Shown here: positions 31,021-40,270 of the stretch, in pieces
How the letters are laid out: each line of letters starts with the position of its first letter
How positions within the stretch are numbered: position 1 is the first letter of the stretch
From: Actinomycetota bacterium
GTDB taxonomy: Bacteria; Actinomycetota; Acidimicrobiia; Acidimicrobiales; Ilumatobacteraceae
DNA length: 40,270 nucleotides
Assembly (NCBI GenBank): GCA_027731085.1
Contig: JAQCDG010000004.1
Coordinates: 1-40,270, forward strand
Direction: 5' to 3'
The notes under the pieces: generated by a model
Databases searched by the model: none
Told to the model about the DNA's origin: nothing
The model's input: the letters and a program-made list of their open reading frames with translations, nothing else
Made by a program: the position numbers and the translations under genes

Positions 31021-31649
31021 AACGATCCGTATTCACTGTCTTGTTGCTAGTTGTCAGCAGTTGCGGCGTGCCAAGCACGGGCAACGTGATCGGGCTTGCA
31101 GAATCTGAATTGCCGCCAGAACTTAGCGAACAAACAACAACAACAACAACTTCAACCACCACGACAGTCGTCGCTGACGAAGCTCCTCAAGACAGGACAG
31201 CTTCACTAACAGAGGTTCTGTCTGAGCCGGTTGAGCTCTATTACATAAGCGCAAATCGACTCGTCGTTACAACATTGACGATTGCGAGCCCTGCAACAAC
31301 TTCGCAAGTTTTAGCCGCACTGATTTCTGGACCTCCATCTGGAGACAATGGTGTTGGTCTGCGCAGTGCGTTGCCAGTTGAACTAAACGCGGAGATTCAA
31401 ATATCCAAGGGCATCGCGCAAATAGACACGAGTTCTCAATTCTTGAGCGACCTTTCGCCAATCGATCAGCGCTTGGCGATCGCTCAGATTGTTTTGACTT
31501 TCACCCGTCGCCCGGGCGTCGGTCAAGTAATTTTCACTGTCGACGGACAGAGCGTCGCCGTACCGCGCGGCCGAGGTGATCTTGCTAAACCTGGCACCGC
31601 AGTTAGTTTCGACGACTACTCGTCCCTAATTGTGACAGTCGCCGGCTAA
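31017..31649 (+). CDS. GerMN-domain lipoprotein (LpqB/GerM-like)
   Basis: 210 aa; signal peptide and lipobox VLLLVVSSC, Thr-rich linker, then VELYYISANRLVVTT...VLAALISGP...LPVELNAEIQISKGIAQIDTSSQF typical of GerMN. ATGA overlap with the kinase gene. Confidence 0.82.
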   Translation: MKRSVFTVLLLVVSSCGVPSTGNVIGLAESELPPELSEQTTTTTTSTTTTVVADEAPQDRTASLTEVLSEPVELYYISANRLVVTTLTIASPATTSQVLAALISGPPSGDNGVGLRSALPVELNAEIQISKGIAQIDTSSQFLSDLSPIDQRLAIAQIVLTFTRRPGVGQVIFTVDGQSVAVPRGRGDLAKPGTAVSFDDYSSLIVTVAG

Positions 31650-31658
31650 TCGCTATAT

Positions 31659-32498
31659 CTAGTATCCGAGACGCTCGACACGGTCGGCGCGATGTTGCCA
31701 GTCTTTGTCGACAACTACGAAAAGTTCAAGAAACGCACCCTCTGGCATCTGCTTGCGAACTTCAATGCCAACCGACTTGAGCACACTGCCTGATTTGCCG
31801 ATCACCATGCCTTTTTGGCTTTCGCGCTCGACAACGATTTCACAACGCACTCGAGGCCACTCCCATTCGGTGACGCGCGTGGCAATCGAATATGGCAACT
31901 CATCACGGGTGACGGCCAACAATTGTTCGCGCACAAGTTCTGCGACCCATTGCGCCTGCGGTGTTTCAGTCGTCATCTCAGGTGGATACATAGCCACACC
32001 GGTTGGCGCGCGCTTGACAAGTTCGGCGATCAATTGCTCGACACCCTCGCCGGTCTTGGCTGAGACCGGAAAATACTCTGACGCACCCAAAGAAGAAATT
32101 GCATCCAACTGCGCAAGCAACTTTGAATTAGAGACGGCATCAATTTTGTTGATCACAACTATTGCGTTTCGAACATCTAGTTGTTCACTCACCCATTTAT
32201 CGCCGGCGCCAAATGATTGTGTCGCATCAATCAACAGACACACAATGTCAACGTCACGCATCGACTCGAGAGCCGTGGCATTGACACGCTCGCCTAATGC
32301 CGTCGTCGCCTTGTGCAAACCGGGTGTATCCACAAAGACAAGTTGAGCGTCGTCAATATTGAGGATGCCTCGCACACGCGTTCGCGTCGTCTGTGGCTTG
32401 TTAGAAACGATGCTGACCTTTTTGCCGATCAGCGCATTGAGCAGAGTCGACTTACCGACATTTGGTCGACCAACCAAAGAAATAAAGGCACTACGCAC
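31659..32498 (-). CDS. era: GTPase Era
   Basis: 279 aa; SLVGRPNVGKSTLLNALIG, DTPGLHK, NKID, KH domain EIVVERESQKGMVIGKSGSVLKSVG. Confidence 0.97.
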   Translation of the reverse strand: MRSAFISLVGRPNVGKSTLLNALIGKKVSIVSNKPQTTRTRVRGILNIDDAQLVFVDTPGLHKATTALGERVNATALESMRDVDIVCLLIDATQSFGAGDKWVSEQLDVRNAIVVINKIDAVSNSKLLAQLDAISSLGASEYFPVSAKTGEGVEQLIAELVKRAPTGVAMYPPEMTTETPQAQWVAELVREQLLAVTRDELPYSIATRVTEWEWPRVRCEIVVERESQKGMVIGKSGSVLKSVGIEVRKQMPEGAFLELFVVVDKDWQHRADRVERLGY

Positions 32499-32546
32499 GA
32501 AAGAAGGCTACCGAGATGAGATGCATTGATCTGCCACAATTGACTA

Positions 32547-32987
32547 ATGCTAAATATTGACTGGCGTAAATGGTTCGACCGAATGCAACCCCAAACTCTG
32601 CAGATTGCCGCGATGTTGCTCTACTTGAATGGCTTTTTTGCTTTAATTAGCGTCATTGATACGACCGACTATCTGGGATATCTTCGCAATCGCTTCGCTT
32701 TCGGCGTGGTCGTTGGCTTGATAGTCGTCGCGTTGCACGCACTTTCGGGTTTGTTGATGGCCAATGACCGCAAACTTGGCTACAAGTTCGCAATCGTCGC
32801 CGCGTTTTCACCGTTCGTTTTGCGCTTCTGGGCGTATACCGACCTAGAAAACACGAGCGGCGTGAGCACCTCGGTATATCGCAAACTTAGCGGTGGCAGC
32901 ACCCTGAGTTTGATCTTCGAAATTGCATTGTGCGCGCTCGTCTTGCATCCGCAAAGTCGCAGCCATCAAAAGATCTGGTATCACTAG
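32547..32987 (+). CDS. Hypothetical multi-pass membrane protein
   Basis: 146 aa; about four hydrophobic segments; no family recognised. Confidence 0.65.
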   Translation: MLNIDWRKWFDRMQPQTLQIAAMLLYLNGFFALISVIDTTDYLGYLRNRFAFGVVVGLIVVALHALSGLLMANDRKLGYKFAIVAAFSPFVLRFWAYTDLENTSGVSTSVYRKLSGGSTLSLIFEIALCALVLHPQSRSHQKIWYH

Positions 32988-33029
32988 GTCAGTTCGTCGC
33001 GCCGACCGACAGCCTGTCAAACTGGAAGC

Positions 33030-33488
33030 ATGGCAAAACTAATCATCAAAAGTATCGACGAATTGAAGAGTCATGTCGGCAAACATCTGGGCTACTCCGA
33101 CTATTTGACGATCACCCAAGAGCAAGTGAATTTGTTCGCCGATGCGACTGGAGATCACCAGTGGATTCACATTGATGTTGAGCGTGCAAAGGCCGGCCCG
33201 TTCGGTGGTCCAATTGCTCACGGATATCTCACACTTTCACTCGGACCAGTTTTCTTGCCACAAATCTTTGGCGTCGAAGGTGTGGCAATGGGCGTCAACT
33301 ATGGCGCGAACAAGGTTCGCTTCATGTCGCCGGTACCAGTGGGTTCAAAACTTCGCGCAGGCGTCAAACTTGTGAGCGTCGACGACGTAACAGGCGGTGT
33401 GCAGGTGACGCTCGAAACCACATTTGAAGTTGAAAGCGCGAAGAAACCATCATGTGTGGCCGAGGTTCTCTTCCGTTACTACTTGTAG
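33030..33488 (+). CDS. MaoC family hot-dog dehydratase (enoyl-CoA hydratase-like)
   Basis: 152 aa; FADATGDHQWIHIDVERAKAGPFGGPIAHGYLTLSL hydratase-2 motif. Confidence 0.92.
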   Translation: MAKLIIKSIDELKSHVGKHLGYSDYLTITQEQVNLFADATGDHQWIHIDVERAKAGPFGGPIAHGYLTLSLGPVFLPQIFGVEGVAMGVNYGANKVRFMSPVPVGSKLRAGVKLVSVDDVTGGVQVTLETTFEVESAKKPSCVAEVLFRYYL

Positions 33489-33498
33489 CTTCGAAAAT

Positions 33499-34467
33499 TT
33501 ACCTGAAGTTTTTCATTACTTCTGCGAATAATTCAACAGTTTCAGTACTCGGATAATCAGCACACCACGGAATAAACCCGCTACAGCCGAGATCAATATA
33601 TTTCTGAACTTTCTCGGTTACCTGTTCGACAGTGCCAACGAGATTGTTTTTCTGCCAATCGTCAAACGGGTCGGCACGCAGGCTCAACGAGCCAGCGGCC
33701 TTGATCTCTTTCTCGGTGCGTCGAATGAAGATATCTGGCGACCAAGTCTTTCGAATCTCTGATTCGTCGCGACCCACGGCTGCACAGTGACCTTTAAGAA
33801 TCTCTCGTTTGCGGGCAAATTCTTCGGGACTGCCGCCAAAGTTTGAATAATCGGCATAACGCGCCACGACTCGCAGAGTTAACTGCTCGCCGCCACCGCC
33901 AATCCAAATTGGTGGGTGCGGCTTTTGCAATGGCTTCGGGTCACAGTTGCCGCGCACCAAGTTGTAGTACTTGCCGGCATAATTTGTTTCTTCTTGTGTC
34001 CACATTGATCGCACGATCTCGACGCACTCTCGCAACATCGCAATTCGAACTTTCGGTTCGGGAAAGTCGTAGCCGTATCCGCGACACTCGTTTTCATACC
34101 AGCCCGCACCAATGCCCCAATCGAGGCGGCCGCCAGAAATTACATCAAGCGTCGAAGTTATCTTCGCCAACAAACTTGGCTCGCGATAAAGATTGCAACC
34201 AACCATTTGGCCTAGCCTTATTTTTGTAGTGCGTTGGCTTATCGCTGCCATCATCGTCCAACATTCAAAAACTGTTTCGTGTGCGGGTCGGGGCACATTG
34301 TGAAAGTGGTCGTAAACCCAAATCGAGTCGTAGCCGAGTTTTTCTGCCAACTGCGCAATCTCGACGGCCTTGTTCCATTTGGCGACCGGGTCAGCGATCG
34401 TTACTAATTCCATCTTCCAACCCTGCGGAATAAAAACGCCAAATACCGTGTGCTGCTTGGTTGTCAT
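33499..34467 (-). CDS. LLM class F420-dependent oxidoreductase
   Basis: 322 aa; luciferase-like TIM barrel: YDSIWVYDHFHNVPRP, RLGQMVGCNLYREPSLLAKITSTLDVISGGRLDWGIGAGWYENE. Confidence 0.92.
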   Translation of the reverse strand: MTTKQHTVFGVFIPQGWKMELVTIADPVAKWNKAVEIAQLAEKLGYDSIWVYDHFHNVPRPAHETVFECWTMMAAISQRTTKIRLGQMVGCNLYREPSLLAKITSTLDVISGGRLDWGIGAGWYENECRGYGYDFPEPKVRIAMLRECVEIVRSMWTQEETNYAGKYYNLVRGNCDPKPLQKPHPPIWIGGGGEQLTLRVVARYADYSNFGGSPEEFARKREILKGHCAAVGRDESEIRKTWSPDIFIRRTEKEIKAAGSLSLRADPFDDWQKNNLVGTVEQVTEKVQKYIDLGCSGFIPWCADYPSTETVELFAEVMKNFR

Positions 34468-35684
34468 AGTGGCAGATCTCCGGTCGCAGACTTCGTCGAG
34501 CCGTGGTCTTTATATGCGGCGATTGTGCGCTGCGCGATGCGCATCTGGTGAATTTCATCGGCGCCGTCTGCAAAGCGACTCCATCGGGCTTGTTGCAACA
34601 TGTGCGCTAGTGGCGTATCGGTCGAATAGCCGAGTGCACCGTGCACTTGAATTGCGCGGTCGATGATTCTCCACAAACTATTGGCGACGAAATGTTTCGC
34701 CATCGAAACCTCAGAAGTAAAACTCTGACCGTTTTCGATTTTGTATGCTGCGTGCAACACCATAAGTTTGCACTGGTAGAGCTCCATCGCCGAGTCGGCG
34801 ATCAGCCATTGAATGCCTTGTTTTTCCGCAAGTATCGAGCCGTGTGAATATCGCTTCAATGCGCGATCAACCATCATGTCGAGTGCGATTTCAGCTTGAC
34901 CAATCCACCGCATGCAGTGTGCAAGTCGAGCAGGGCCGAGTCGGTATTGCCCGAGTAAGTGACCTTGCCCTCGCCCACCCAACATATTTTTTGCTGGCAC
35001 GCGCAGATCTTGCAACAAAATTTCACAGTGATTGTGACCACCCGACATTGTTTCGACATCGCGAACGATGTTGAAACCTTCACTTGGTATGTCAACAATG
35101 AAACAAGAGTTCGCCGCTTGTGGCAGATCGGGGTTATCTTCTGTGCGCGCAACCAAGAGCGCGAACTGCGCCCCGCGTGCGCCAGAGATGAACCACTTGT
35201 GGCCGTTGATCACCCATTCGTCACCGTCTTGATAAGCCTGAGTTTTGATCAGCGTCGGGTCACTGCCAGCAACCTCGGGCTCTGTCATCGCGAAACAACT
35301 GCGTGCAGTGCCCTCACATAACGGACGCAGGTATTTTTCTTTCTGTTCGTCTGTTGCCCAATGCAAAAGCGTGTGTTGATTGCCTTCGTCTGGTGCCTGA
35401 GCGTTAAGCACGAACGGACCAATACTGACTTTCGCAGCTTCAGCCGAAACCGCCGCCATCGCAGTTGGACCAAGACCCATACCTCCCCACTCGGCGGGCA
35501 TATGAGGTAGCCACAGATTCCAATGGTCTCGTGCTCGGCCACGCAACTTCACAATCGTGCGCACCACTTGACTGCGATCTTTTTGATCTATCGCGTCCCA
35601 CTGCGGGCGCACTTCGCTATCCATGAATTCGCGAACTTTCATGCGAACAGATTCAACTTCTGGTGAAAATGAAAAATCGATCAC
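34464..35684 (-). CDS. Acyl-CoA dehydrogenase family protein
   Basis: 406 aa; CFAMTEPEVAGSDPT, WVINGHKWFISGA, QVHGALGYSTDTPLAHMLQQARWSRFADGADEIHQ. 4-nt overlap with the downstream LLM gene. Confidence 0.94.
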   Translation of the reverse strand: MIDFSFSPEVESVRMKVREFMDSEVRPQWDAIDQKDRSQVVRTIVKLRGRARDHWNLWLPHMPAEWGGMGLGPTAMAAVSAEAAKVSIGPFVLNAQAPDEGNQHTLLHWATDEQKEKYLRPLCEGTARSCFAMTEPEVAGSDPTLIKTQAYQDGDEWVINGHKWFISGARGAQFALLVARTEDNPDLPQAANSCFIVDIPSEGFNIVRDVETMSGGHNHCEILLQDLRVPAKNMLGGRGQGHLLGQYRLGPARLAHCMRWIGQAEIALDMMVDRALKRYSHGSILAEKQGIQWLIADSAMELYQCKLMVLHAAYKIENGQSFTSEVSMAKHFVANSLWRIIDRAIQVHGALGYSTDTPLAHMLQQARWSRFADGADEIHQMRIAQRTIAAYKDHGSTKSATGDLPL

Positions 35685-35773
35685 GGCAAATGTCTCCCTT
35701 GTTAGTTTGTCAGACTTGTGTCACAAAAACATTACTAGCGTGACCAATACTGCGACCCCGTAGCCTGAAACGC

Positions 35774-36493
35774 GTGGCAAGAAGAGCACGAACGCGCAAC
35801 AAGTGGGATCGTCAAGATCTGCCCAAGGGTGCCGAAAAAGTTGAGGCGGTGCGTGAGATGTTCGACGCGATCGCCCCCAGATACGACTTTGTCAATCGCC
35901 TGATGACTTTTAGATTGGATACTCGCTGGCGCAAGAAGACAATTGCCGCGCTCAATTTACCCAAGGGCTCGCGTGTGCTTGACCTCGCAAGTGGCACGGG
36001 CGACCTGTGCATCGAGCTTCGAAAAAATAGCTATGAGCCAATTTCTATGGACTTGTCGTTTGGCATGTTGAGTGCCGACCGCAGCGGCGCACCGCGAACA
36101 CAGGTCGACATTTTGAAACTACCTATACCCAATATGTGCGTCGACGGCATAACTTGCGGCTTTGCGTTGCGCAATCTCGAGAACTTACAGTTGTTTTTTG
36201 TCGAACTGGCAAGAGTGACGCGTCATGGCGGTCGCATCGCATTGCTTGATGTCAGTGTGCCGACAAATAGATTCGTGCGATTCGGAAACCAAATCTATTT
36301 TGGTCGAATCGTGCCAATTATTGGTGGTCTGTTTTCAGATCGTGCCGCCTATAAATATTTGCCGCGCAGTGTCGCTTATCTACCGTCAGCCGAAGAACTG
36401 ATAGCAATGTTGAGGCAATCAGGTTTTGCTGATGCACAACACAAACAACTCTCAGGTGGCCTAACCCAATTGATCGTCGCCACACGAAACTAA
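35774..36493 (+). CDS. menG: Demethylmenaquinone methyltransferase (UbiE/MenG)
   Basis: 239 aa from GTG; VREMFDAIAPRYDFVNRLMTFRLDTRWRKKTI, VLDLASGTGDLCIEL, GGLFSDRAAYKYLPRSVAYLPSAEEL. Confidence 0.93.
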   Translation: MARRARTRNKWDRQDLPKGAEKVEAVREMFDAIAPRYDFVNRLMTFRLDTRWRKKTIAALNLPKGSRVLDLASGTGDLCIELRKNSYEPISMDLSFGMLSADRSGAPRTQVDILKLPIPNMCVDGITCGFALRNLENLQLFFVELARVTRHGGRIALLDVSVPTNRFVRFGNQIYFGRIVPIIGGLFSDRAAYKYLPRSVAYLPSAEELIAMLRQSGFADAQHKQLSGGLTQLIVATRN

Positions 36494-37684
36494 ATGCGTT
36501 CGACAACCCGATTACTTTCAGCGGTCAGTGACCAGCAGATTGACCTCAACGATTTCGCTGGAGACGACGGCTTTTTATTCGTGCGCGATGGTGTCGGCCT
36601 CGCCGGGCGGGGTGTCGCCAAGCGAATTGGTCGCGACGAAGTCGCAACCGAGCTTGCTGCAATCGACAACGACAACCAAAGCGGCATCAAAGGTGCGGGG
36701 CCGATCGCAATTGGTTGTATTCCTTTTATAAGTAGCGATCCGCACAGCTTTGTAATTCCCAAAGTTGTGATTGGCAAGACAGCCACGGGTCAACAATGGG
36801 TGACGACTATCGATGACGCATCATTTGAATTCAAAAAACCAAAACAGACAACAGTCGTGGCTTCGTTCGCAGTAAACCAAGGCATTGCCATATCGCACTA
36901 TCTAGACGCGGTTCGTTCAACAGCCCAGGCTGTTCGCGAACGAAAAATTGACAAGGCCGTTATCGCCCGCGATATCTTCGTGACCAGCGATCAACAGTTT
37001 GACATTTGCGCAATCTTGCAACGTTTAAAACTTTCGTTTGGGTCAAGTTATCGATATTCAGTAGACGGCTTTCTAGGTGCTTCGCCCGAATTGCTTGTTG
37101 CAGTCAGCGGCAACAACGTTTCAAGTCATCCGCTTGCCGGCACTGCATCTCGCACAGGCAACCCAGACATTGACCAAAAAATTGCCCAAGATCTGATCGC
37201 CAGTACAAAGAATCAATTAGAACATCGCATCGTCATCAACATGGTTCACGAGACGTTGTTGCCGTGGTGTTCGTTTCTTGATTGGCAACCCGAGCCGTCG
37301 ATTGTTTCGGTTGCCAACGTGCAACATCTCGGCACTGAAATATCTGGGCAGTTGAGCGAGCCACGCCCGAGTGTTCTCGATCTCGCTTACGCACTTTCAC
37401 CTACTCCAGCCCTTGGCGGCGCACCAAAGCAAGCCGCGCTTGAACAAATCGCCATGGTCGAAGGAATAGATCGGGGTCGCTATGGTGGCGCGGTCGGATA
37501 TCTCAATCAAAATGGCGATGGTATTTTTGCAGTTTCAATTCGCTGTGCTGAATTCGATACGCAGCGTAAAACTGCCCGACTATTTGCGGGTGGAGGCATC
37601 GTTGGTGATAGTGAGCCGATGAGCGAACTAGCCGAGACGCAAGCCAAATTTCAAGCGATGCTGGCAGCACTCATTCGACCATAA
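36494..37684 (+). CDS. menF: Isochorismate synthase (MenF/EntC family)
   Basis: 396 aa; chorismate-binding motifs KAVIARDIFV, SPELLVAVSGNNVSSHPLAGTASR, GGAPKQAALEQIAMVEGIDRGRYGGAVGYLNQNGDGIFAVSIRCAEF; ATG directly follows menG stop. Confidence 0.92.
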   Translation: MRSTTRLLSAVSDQQIDLNDFAGDDGFLFVRDGVGLAGRGVAKRIGRDEVATELAAIDNDNQSGIKGAGPIAIGCIPFISSDPHSFVIPKVVIGKTATGQQWVTTIDDASFEFKKPKQTTVVASFAVNQGIAISHYLDAVRSTAQAVRERKIDKAVIARDIFVTSDQQFDICAILQRLKLSFGSSYRYSVDGFLGASPELLVAVSGNNVSSHPLAGTASRTGNPDIDQKIAQDLIASTKNQLEHRIVINMVHETLLPWCSFLDWQPEPSIVSVANVQHLGTEISGQLSEPRPSVLDLAYALSPTPALGGAPKQAALEQIAMVEGIDRGRYGGAVGYLNQNGDGIFAVSIRCAEFDTQRKTARLFAGGGIVGDSEPMSELAETQAKFQAMLAALIRP

Positions 37685-37727
37685 ACGCCAACCGCCGTAA
37701 ATGGCGACGCCACGCCGTCGGCACAAT

Positions 37728-39425
37728 TTAACGCAGACTCGAAGCCACCATTTGATTGATTCGGTCGTGCACTTTGACATTTTCATTACGATCGGTGACT
37801 ACCCTTGCCAGCCACGGGCCGCGCTGTGACAGAACTTCGCCGAGTTCTGAGAGATTTTCGATCTCGTGACCAATGATTTGGTGCGCACGCGCCAACAAAT
37901 TGATGTCTACTTGGTGGGGTGTGCCGAAAATCTTTTCGAATATCGCACGATCAAGTGCCTGGGCTTGAGGTAAAAATGAGAAAATACCGCCACCATTGTT
38001 GTCGATAACGACGATTCGCAAATCGATGCTTCGGTTCGCAAGATTAAGCATTCCGTTTGAATCATGCAGCAGCGCGATGTCGCCGATCAGCAAAGTAGTC
38101 GGCTGTCCCGTCGCCAATGCCACTCCGACCGCAGTTGAGACGACGCCGTCTATGCCATTAGCCCCGCGATTGGCATGAACACGCAAACCGATTCGTGGTG
38201 CACCAAACCACTCGATGTCGCGAATCGGCATCGAACTCGAAACAACTAAATGTGATGACTCTGGCAACAATGAATACACCGCACGAGCGACCCCTGGTTC
38301 GGTCAACCCAGGTTCGTCGGCAAGTGCCATATTGATTGCTCTTTGTGATGAATCTTCGGCCACTGTCCAAAGATCGAGCCAAGAATGATCGCGCCCTGAA
38401 TGATCGCTAGTCAAATTCGCAACTAACTCGGCGCACAACTCATCTATCTCAGTAACAAGATGCATTGAGCACTTCGAATCTGGGTCGGTGAGACTAGGTG
38501 TTGTCGTAACGACAATCTGTTTGGCACCTGAATTGGTTAACCAAGTATTCACAACTTTCGACGCAGGCAGTGTGCCAAAGCGCAACACGACATCTGGTTG
38601 CAAATTCTTTGCGGTTTTCTCGTCACGCAATATTGCATCGGCCGCGGCGATAACACAGATGTTTGGTACGCGTGTGTTACTGCGAGGGTCGGCCAGCACG
38701 GGCCAACCCAAAGTTGCTGCGAGACGCAGCACAGAATCTGCTTGATATAACTCGGGGCCTGCGACAATCAGACCTTTATCGCGATTCAACGCACTAATCA
38801 GTTTGCGTATCTTCCGCTTAGACAATTGGCCAACCTCGGTGGCGATAACAGATGATCGCTCGTGGCGCGGTGGCAGTGTCATTGCCGAACCCATTAGCGG
38901 CTCACGAAATCTCAAGTTCAGGTGAACTGGCCCTCTGATTTGCTTGAGACTCGTCGCAAAAAGATCGTGTGCAAGACGGCGCCACGTGTGACTCTCTGAA
39001 TCATCAGCAACTTCGGCATTCACAAACTTGCGAACTGCGACACCATAAAGATTTTGCTGGTCGATCGTCTGCGGTGCGCCAACACCCTGCAACTCGGCTG
39101 GTCGATCTGCTGTGCAAATCAGTATTGGCACCTCGCTATGGTGCGCTTCGACGATTGCCGAGTGAAATTCAACTGCCGCCGTGCCAGAAGAGCAAACCAA
39201 AATTGCAGGTACTCCAGTTGCTTTGGCGATGCCAAGCGCAGCGAACGCGGCACTTCGTTCGTCATGAAAAATGTGCATCGAAATTTCGCTTCTATTGGCG
39301 ATCGCCAGGGCGATGGGCGTCGATCGTGAACCCGGCGAAACAACGGCGTGTTGTACACCACAAATAAGCCACTCATCCACCAAAGTGGCACAGAAAGTTG
39401 CTGTGGTCGCCGCCGAAGAAGCCAT
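37728..39425 (-). CDS. menD: SEPHCHC synthase (MenD)
   Basis: 565 aa ThDP enzyme; VVSPGSRSTPIALAI, DERSAAFAALGIAKATG, VLICTADRPAELQGVGAPQTIDQQNLYG, NRGANGIDGVVSTAVG. Confidence 0.95.
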   Translation of the reverse strand: MASSAATTATFCATLVDEWLICGVQHAVVSPGSRSTPIALAIANRSEISMHIFHDERSAAFAALGIAKATGVPAILVCSSGTAAVEFHSAIVEAHHSEVPILICTADRPAELQGVGAPQTIDQQNLYGVAVRKFVNAEVADDSESHTWRRLAHDLFATSLKQIRGPVHLNLRFREPLMGSAMTLPPRHERSSVIATEVGQLSKRKIRKLISALNRDKGLIVAGPELYQADSVLRLAATLGWPVLADPRSNTRVPNICVIAAADAILRDEKTAKNLQPDVVLRFGTLPASKVVNTWLTNSGAKQIVVTTTPSLTDPDSKCSMHLVTEIDELCAELVANLTSDHSGRDHSWLDLWTVAEDSSQRAINMALADEPGLTEPGVARAVYSLLPESSHLVVSSSMPIRDIEWFGAPRIGLRVHANRGANGIDGVVSTAVGVALATGQPTTLLIGDIALLHDSNGMLNLANRSIDLRIVVIDNNGGGIFSFLPQAQALDRAIFEKIFGTPHQVDINLLARAHQIIGHEIENLSELGEVLSQRGPWLARVVTDRNENVKVHDRINQMVASSLR

Positions 39426-39454
39426 GCCTCTATCGTGGCAGCAATGAGTTCAAA

Positions 39455-40255
39455 ATGTTTGGGGTGTGTGGCAAACCGCACAAAATCAATCTGGATGAGC
39501 AGAAACTGATGCTTGCCAGCCAACAATTTGGCAACGGACCACGAGTTGTTTTCGTGCATGGCTTCACCCAGACCCGAGAGACATGGCAAGACCTGACTTC
39601 TGATCTTGTAGACCAATTCGAGGTCGTCGCTATTGATGCTCCTAACCATGGTGAGTCTTGCGATATCTCACTCAATTTAGAGTCAGGTGCAAGAGCGATC
39701 GGCGAAGTCGGGGGCGCCGCGGCTTATGTCGGCTACTCACTGGGTGGCAGATTCTGTCTAACCCTCGCTCTTGCTGAGCCACAAAAAGTTTCACGACTCG
39801 TGTTGATAAGCACGACCGCCGGCATCGAAGACAAAGATTTGCGACTGGCGCGCATACAAAGTGACGAAGAAATTGCCAAACGAATCGAACAAATTGGTGT
39901 CCCTAAATTTATCGACGAATGGCTGGCTCAACCACTTTTCGGAGGCCTCACTATCGACACAGACCAAAGATCAATGCGACTCAAAAATACGGCAATTGGT
40001 TTGAGTTCGAGTTTGCGACTTTGCGGGGCAGGTCGACAGCAACCTACATGGTCGAGACTAAAAGATCTGTCAATGCCGATTCTTGTTGTCGCAGGTGCGA
40101 ATGACGAGAAATATCGATTACTTGCCGAGAGGTTGGTCGCAGAAATCGGCAGTAATGCAACTCTGGCGATAATCAATGATTCGGGACACACACCGCATCT
40201 TGAACAGCCTGAGAAATTTTCGAATGTTGTGAGAGGCTTCTTGTCGACCGAGTAA
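39455..40255 (+). CDS. menH: Alpha/beta hydrolase, MenH-like (SHCHC synthase)
   Basis: VVFVHGFTQTRETWQDL, GYSLGGRFCLTLAL, SGHTPHLEQPEKF; start uncertain (ORF opens at 39398 inside menD; ATG at 39455 or 39509 more likely). Confidence 0.82.
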   Translation: MFGVCGKPHKINLDEQKLMLASQQFGNGPRVVFVHGFTQTRETWQDLTSDLVDQFEVVAIDAPNHGESCDISLNLESGARAIGEVGGAAAYVGYSLGGRFCLTLALAEPQKVSRLVLISTTAGIEDKDLRLARIQSDEEIAKRIEQIGVPKFIDEWLAQPLFGGLTIDTDQRSMRLKNTAIGLSSSLRLCGAGRQQPTWSRLKDLSMPILVVAGANDEKYRLLAERLVAEIGSNATLAIINDSGHTPHLEQPEKFSNVVRGFLSTE

Positions 40256-40270
40256 GTAATTAACTATTTA

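Noticed and set aside
31705-32346. 213-aa plus-strand ORF antisense to era
   Set aside because: Low-complexity Ser/Thr-rich shadow of a clear era gene.
37700-37722. Candidate terminator hairpin CGACG-CCACGC-CGTCG between convergent menF and menD
   Set aside because: Only 5 bp of stem and no clear T tract; too weak to call.
39119-39649. 176-aa minus-strand ORF overlapping menD and menH
   Set aside because: Out-of-frame with menD and antisense to menH; Arg/Leu-rich composition, no motif.

Overview
The window looks like a moderate-GC actinobacterial chromosome, possibly Acidimicrobiia-like (lineage is an inference). It is dense with housekeeping genes and shows no CRISPR array, prophage or transposon. 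Minus strand, in transcription order: ANTAR response regulator, polA, rpsA, coaE, uvrB, uvrA, uvrC, rapZ and a partial gap. Next comes a tRNA-Leu(CAA), then a plus-strand fatty-acid synthesis operon (fabD-fabH-fabG-acpP-fabF) facing a minus-strand fabZ, followed by peroxiredoxin, trpA/B/F/C, an ABM-domain gene, glyS and recO. A two-component system with a GerMN lipoprotein, era, dinG, a MaoC/LLM/acyl-CoA dehydrogenase group and menaquinone genes (menG/ubiE, menF, menD, menH) complete it. The strongest finding is a pair of divergently transcribed cis-prenyltransferase homologues at 25462-26786. One keeps the catalytic motifs but lacks the C-terminal RxG motif. The other has lost the catalytic motifs but keeps a C-terminal RRFGG. 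This is the division of labour seen in heteromeric NgBR/Nus1-DHDDS/Rer2 type enzymes. Also notable are a FabD with a C-terminal barrel-sandwich (biotinyl/lipoyl-like) domain that appears to lack the modifiable lysine, direct rapZ-gap adjacency without yvcK/whiA, an mtrAB-lpqB-like locus with the regulator inverted and a long hairpin between the divergent genes, and a repeat/hairpin cluster between fabF and fabZ. All calls come from reading the sequence and ORF translations; no searches were run.
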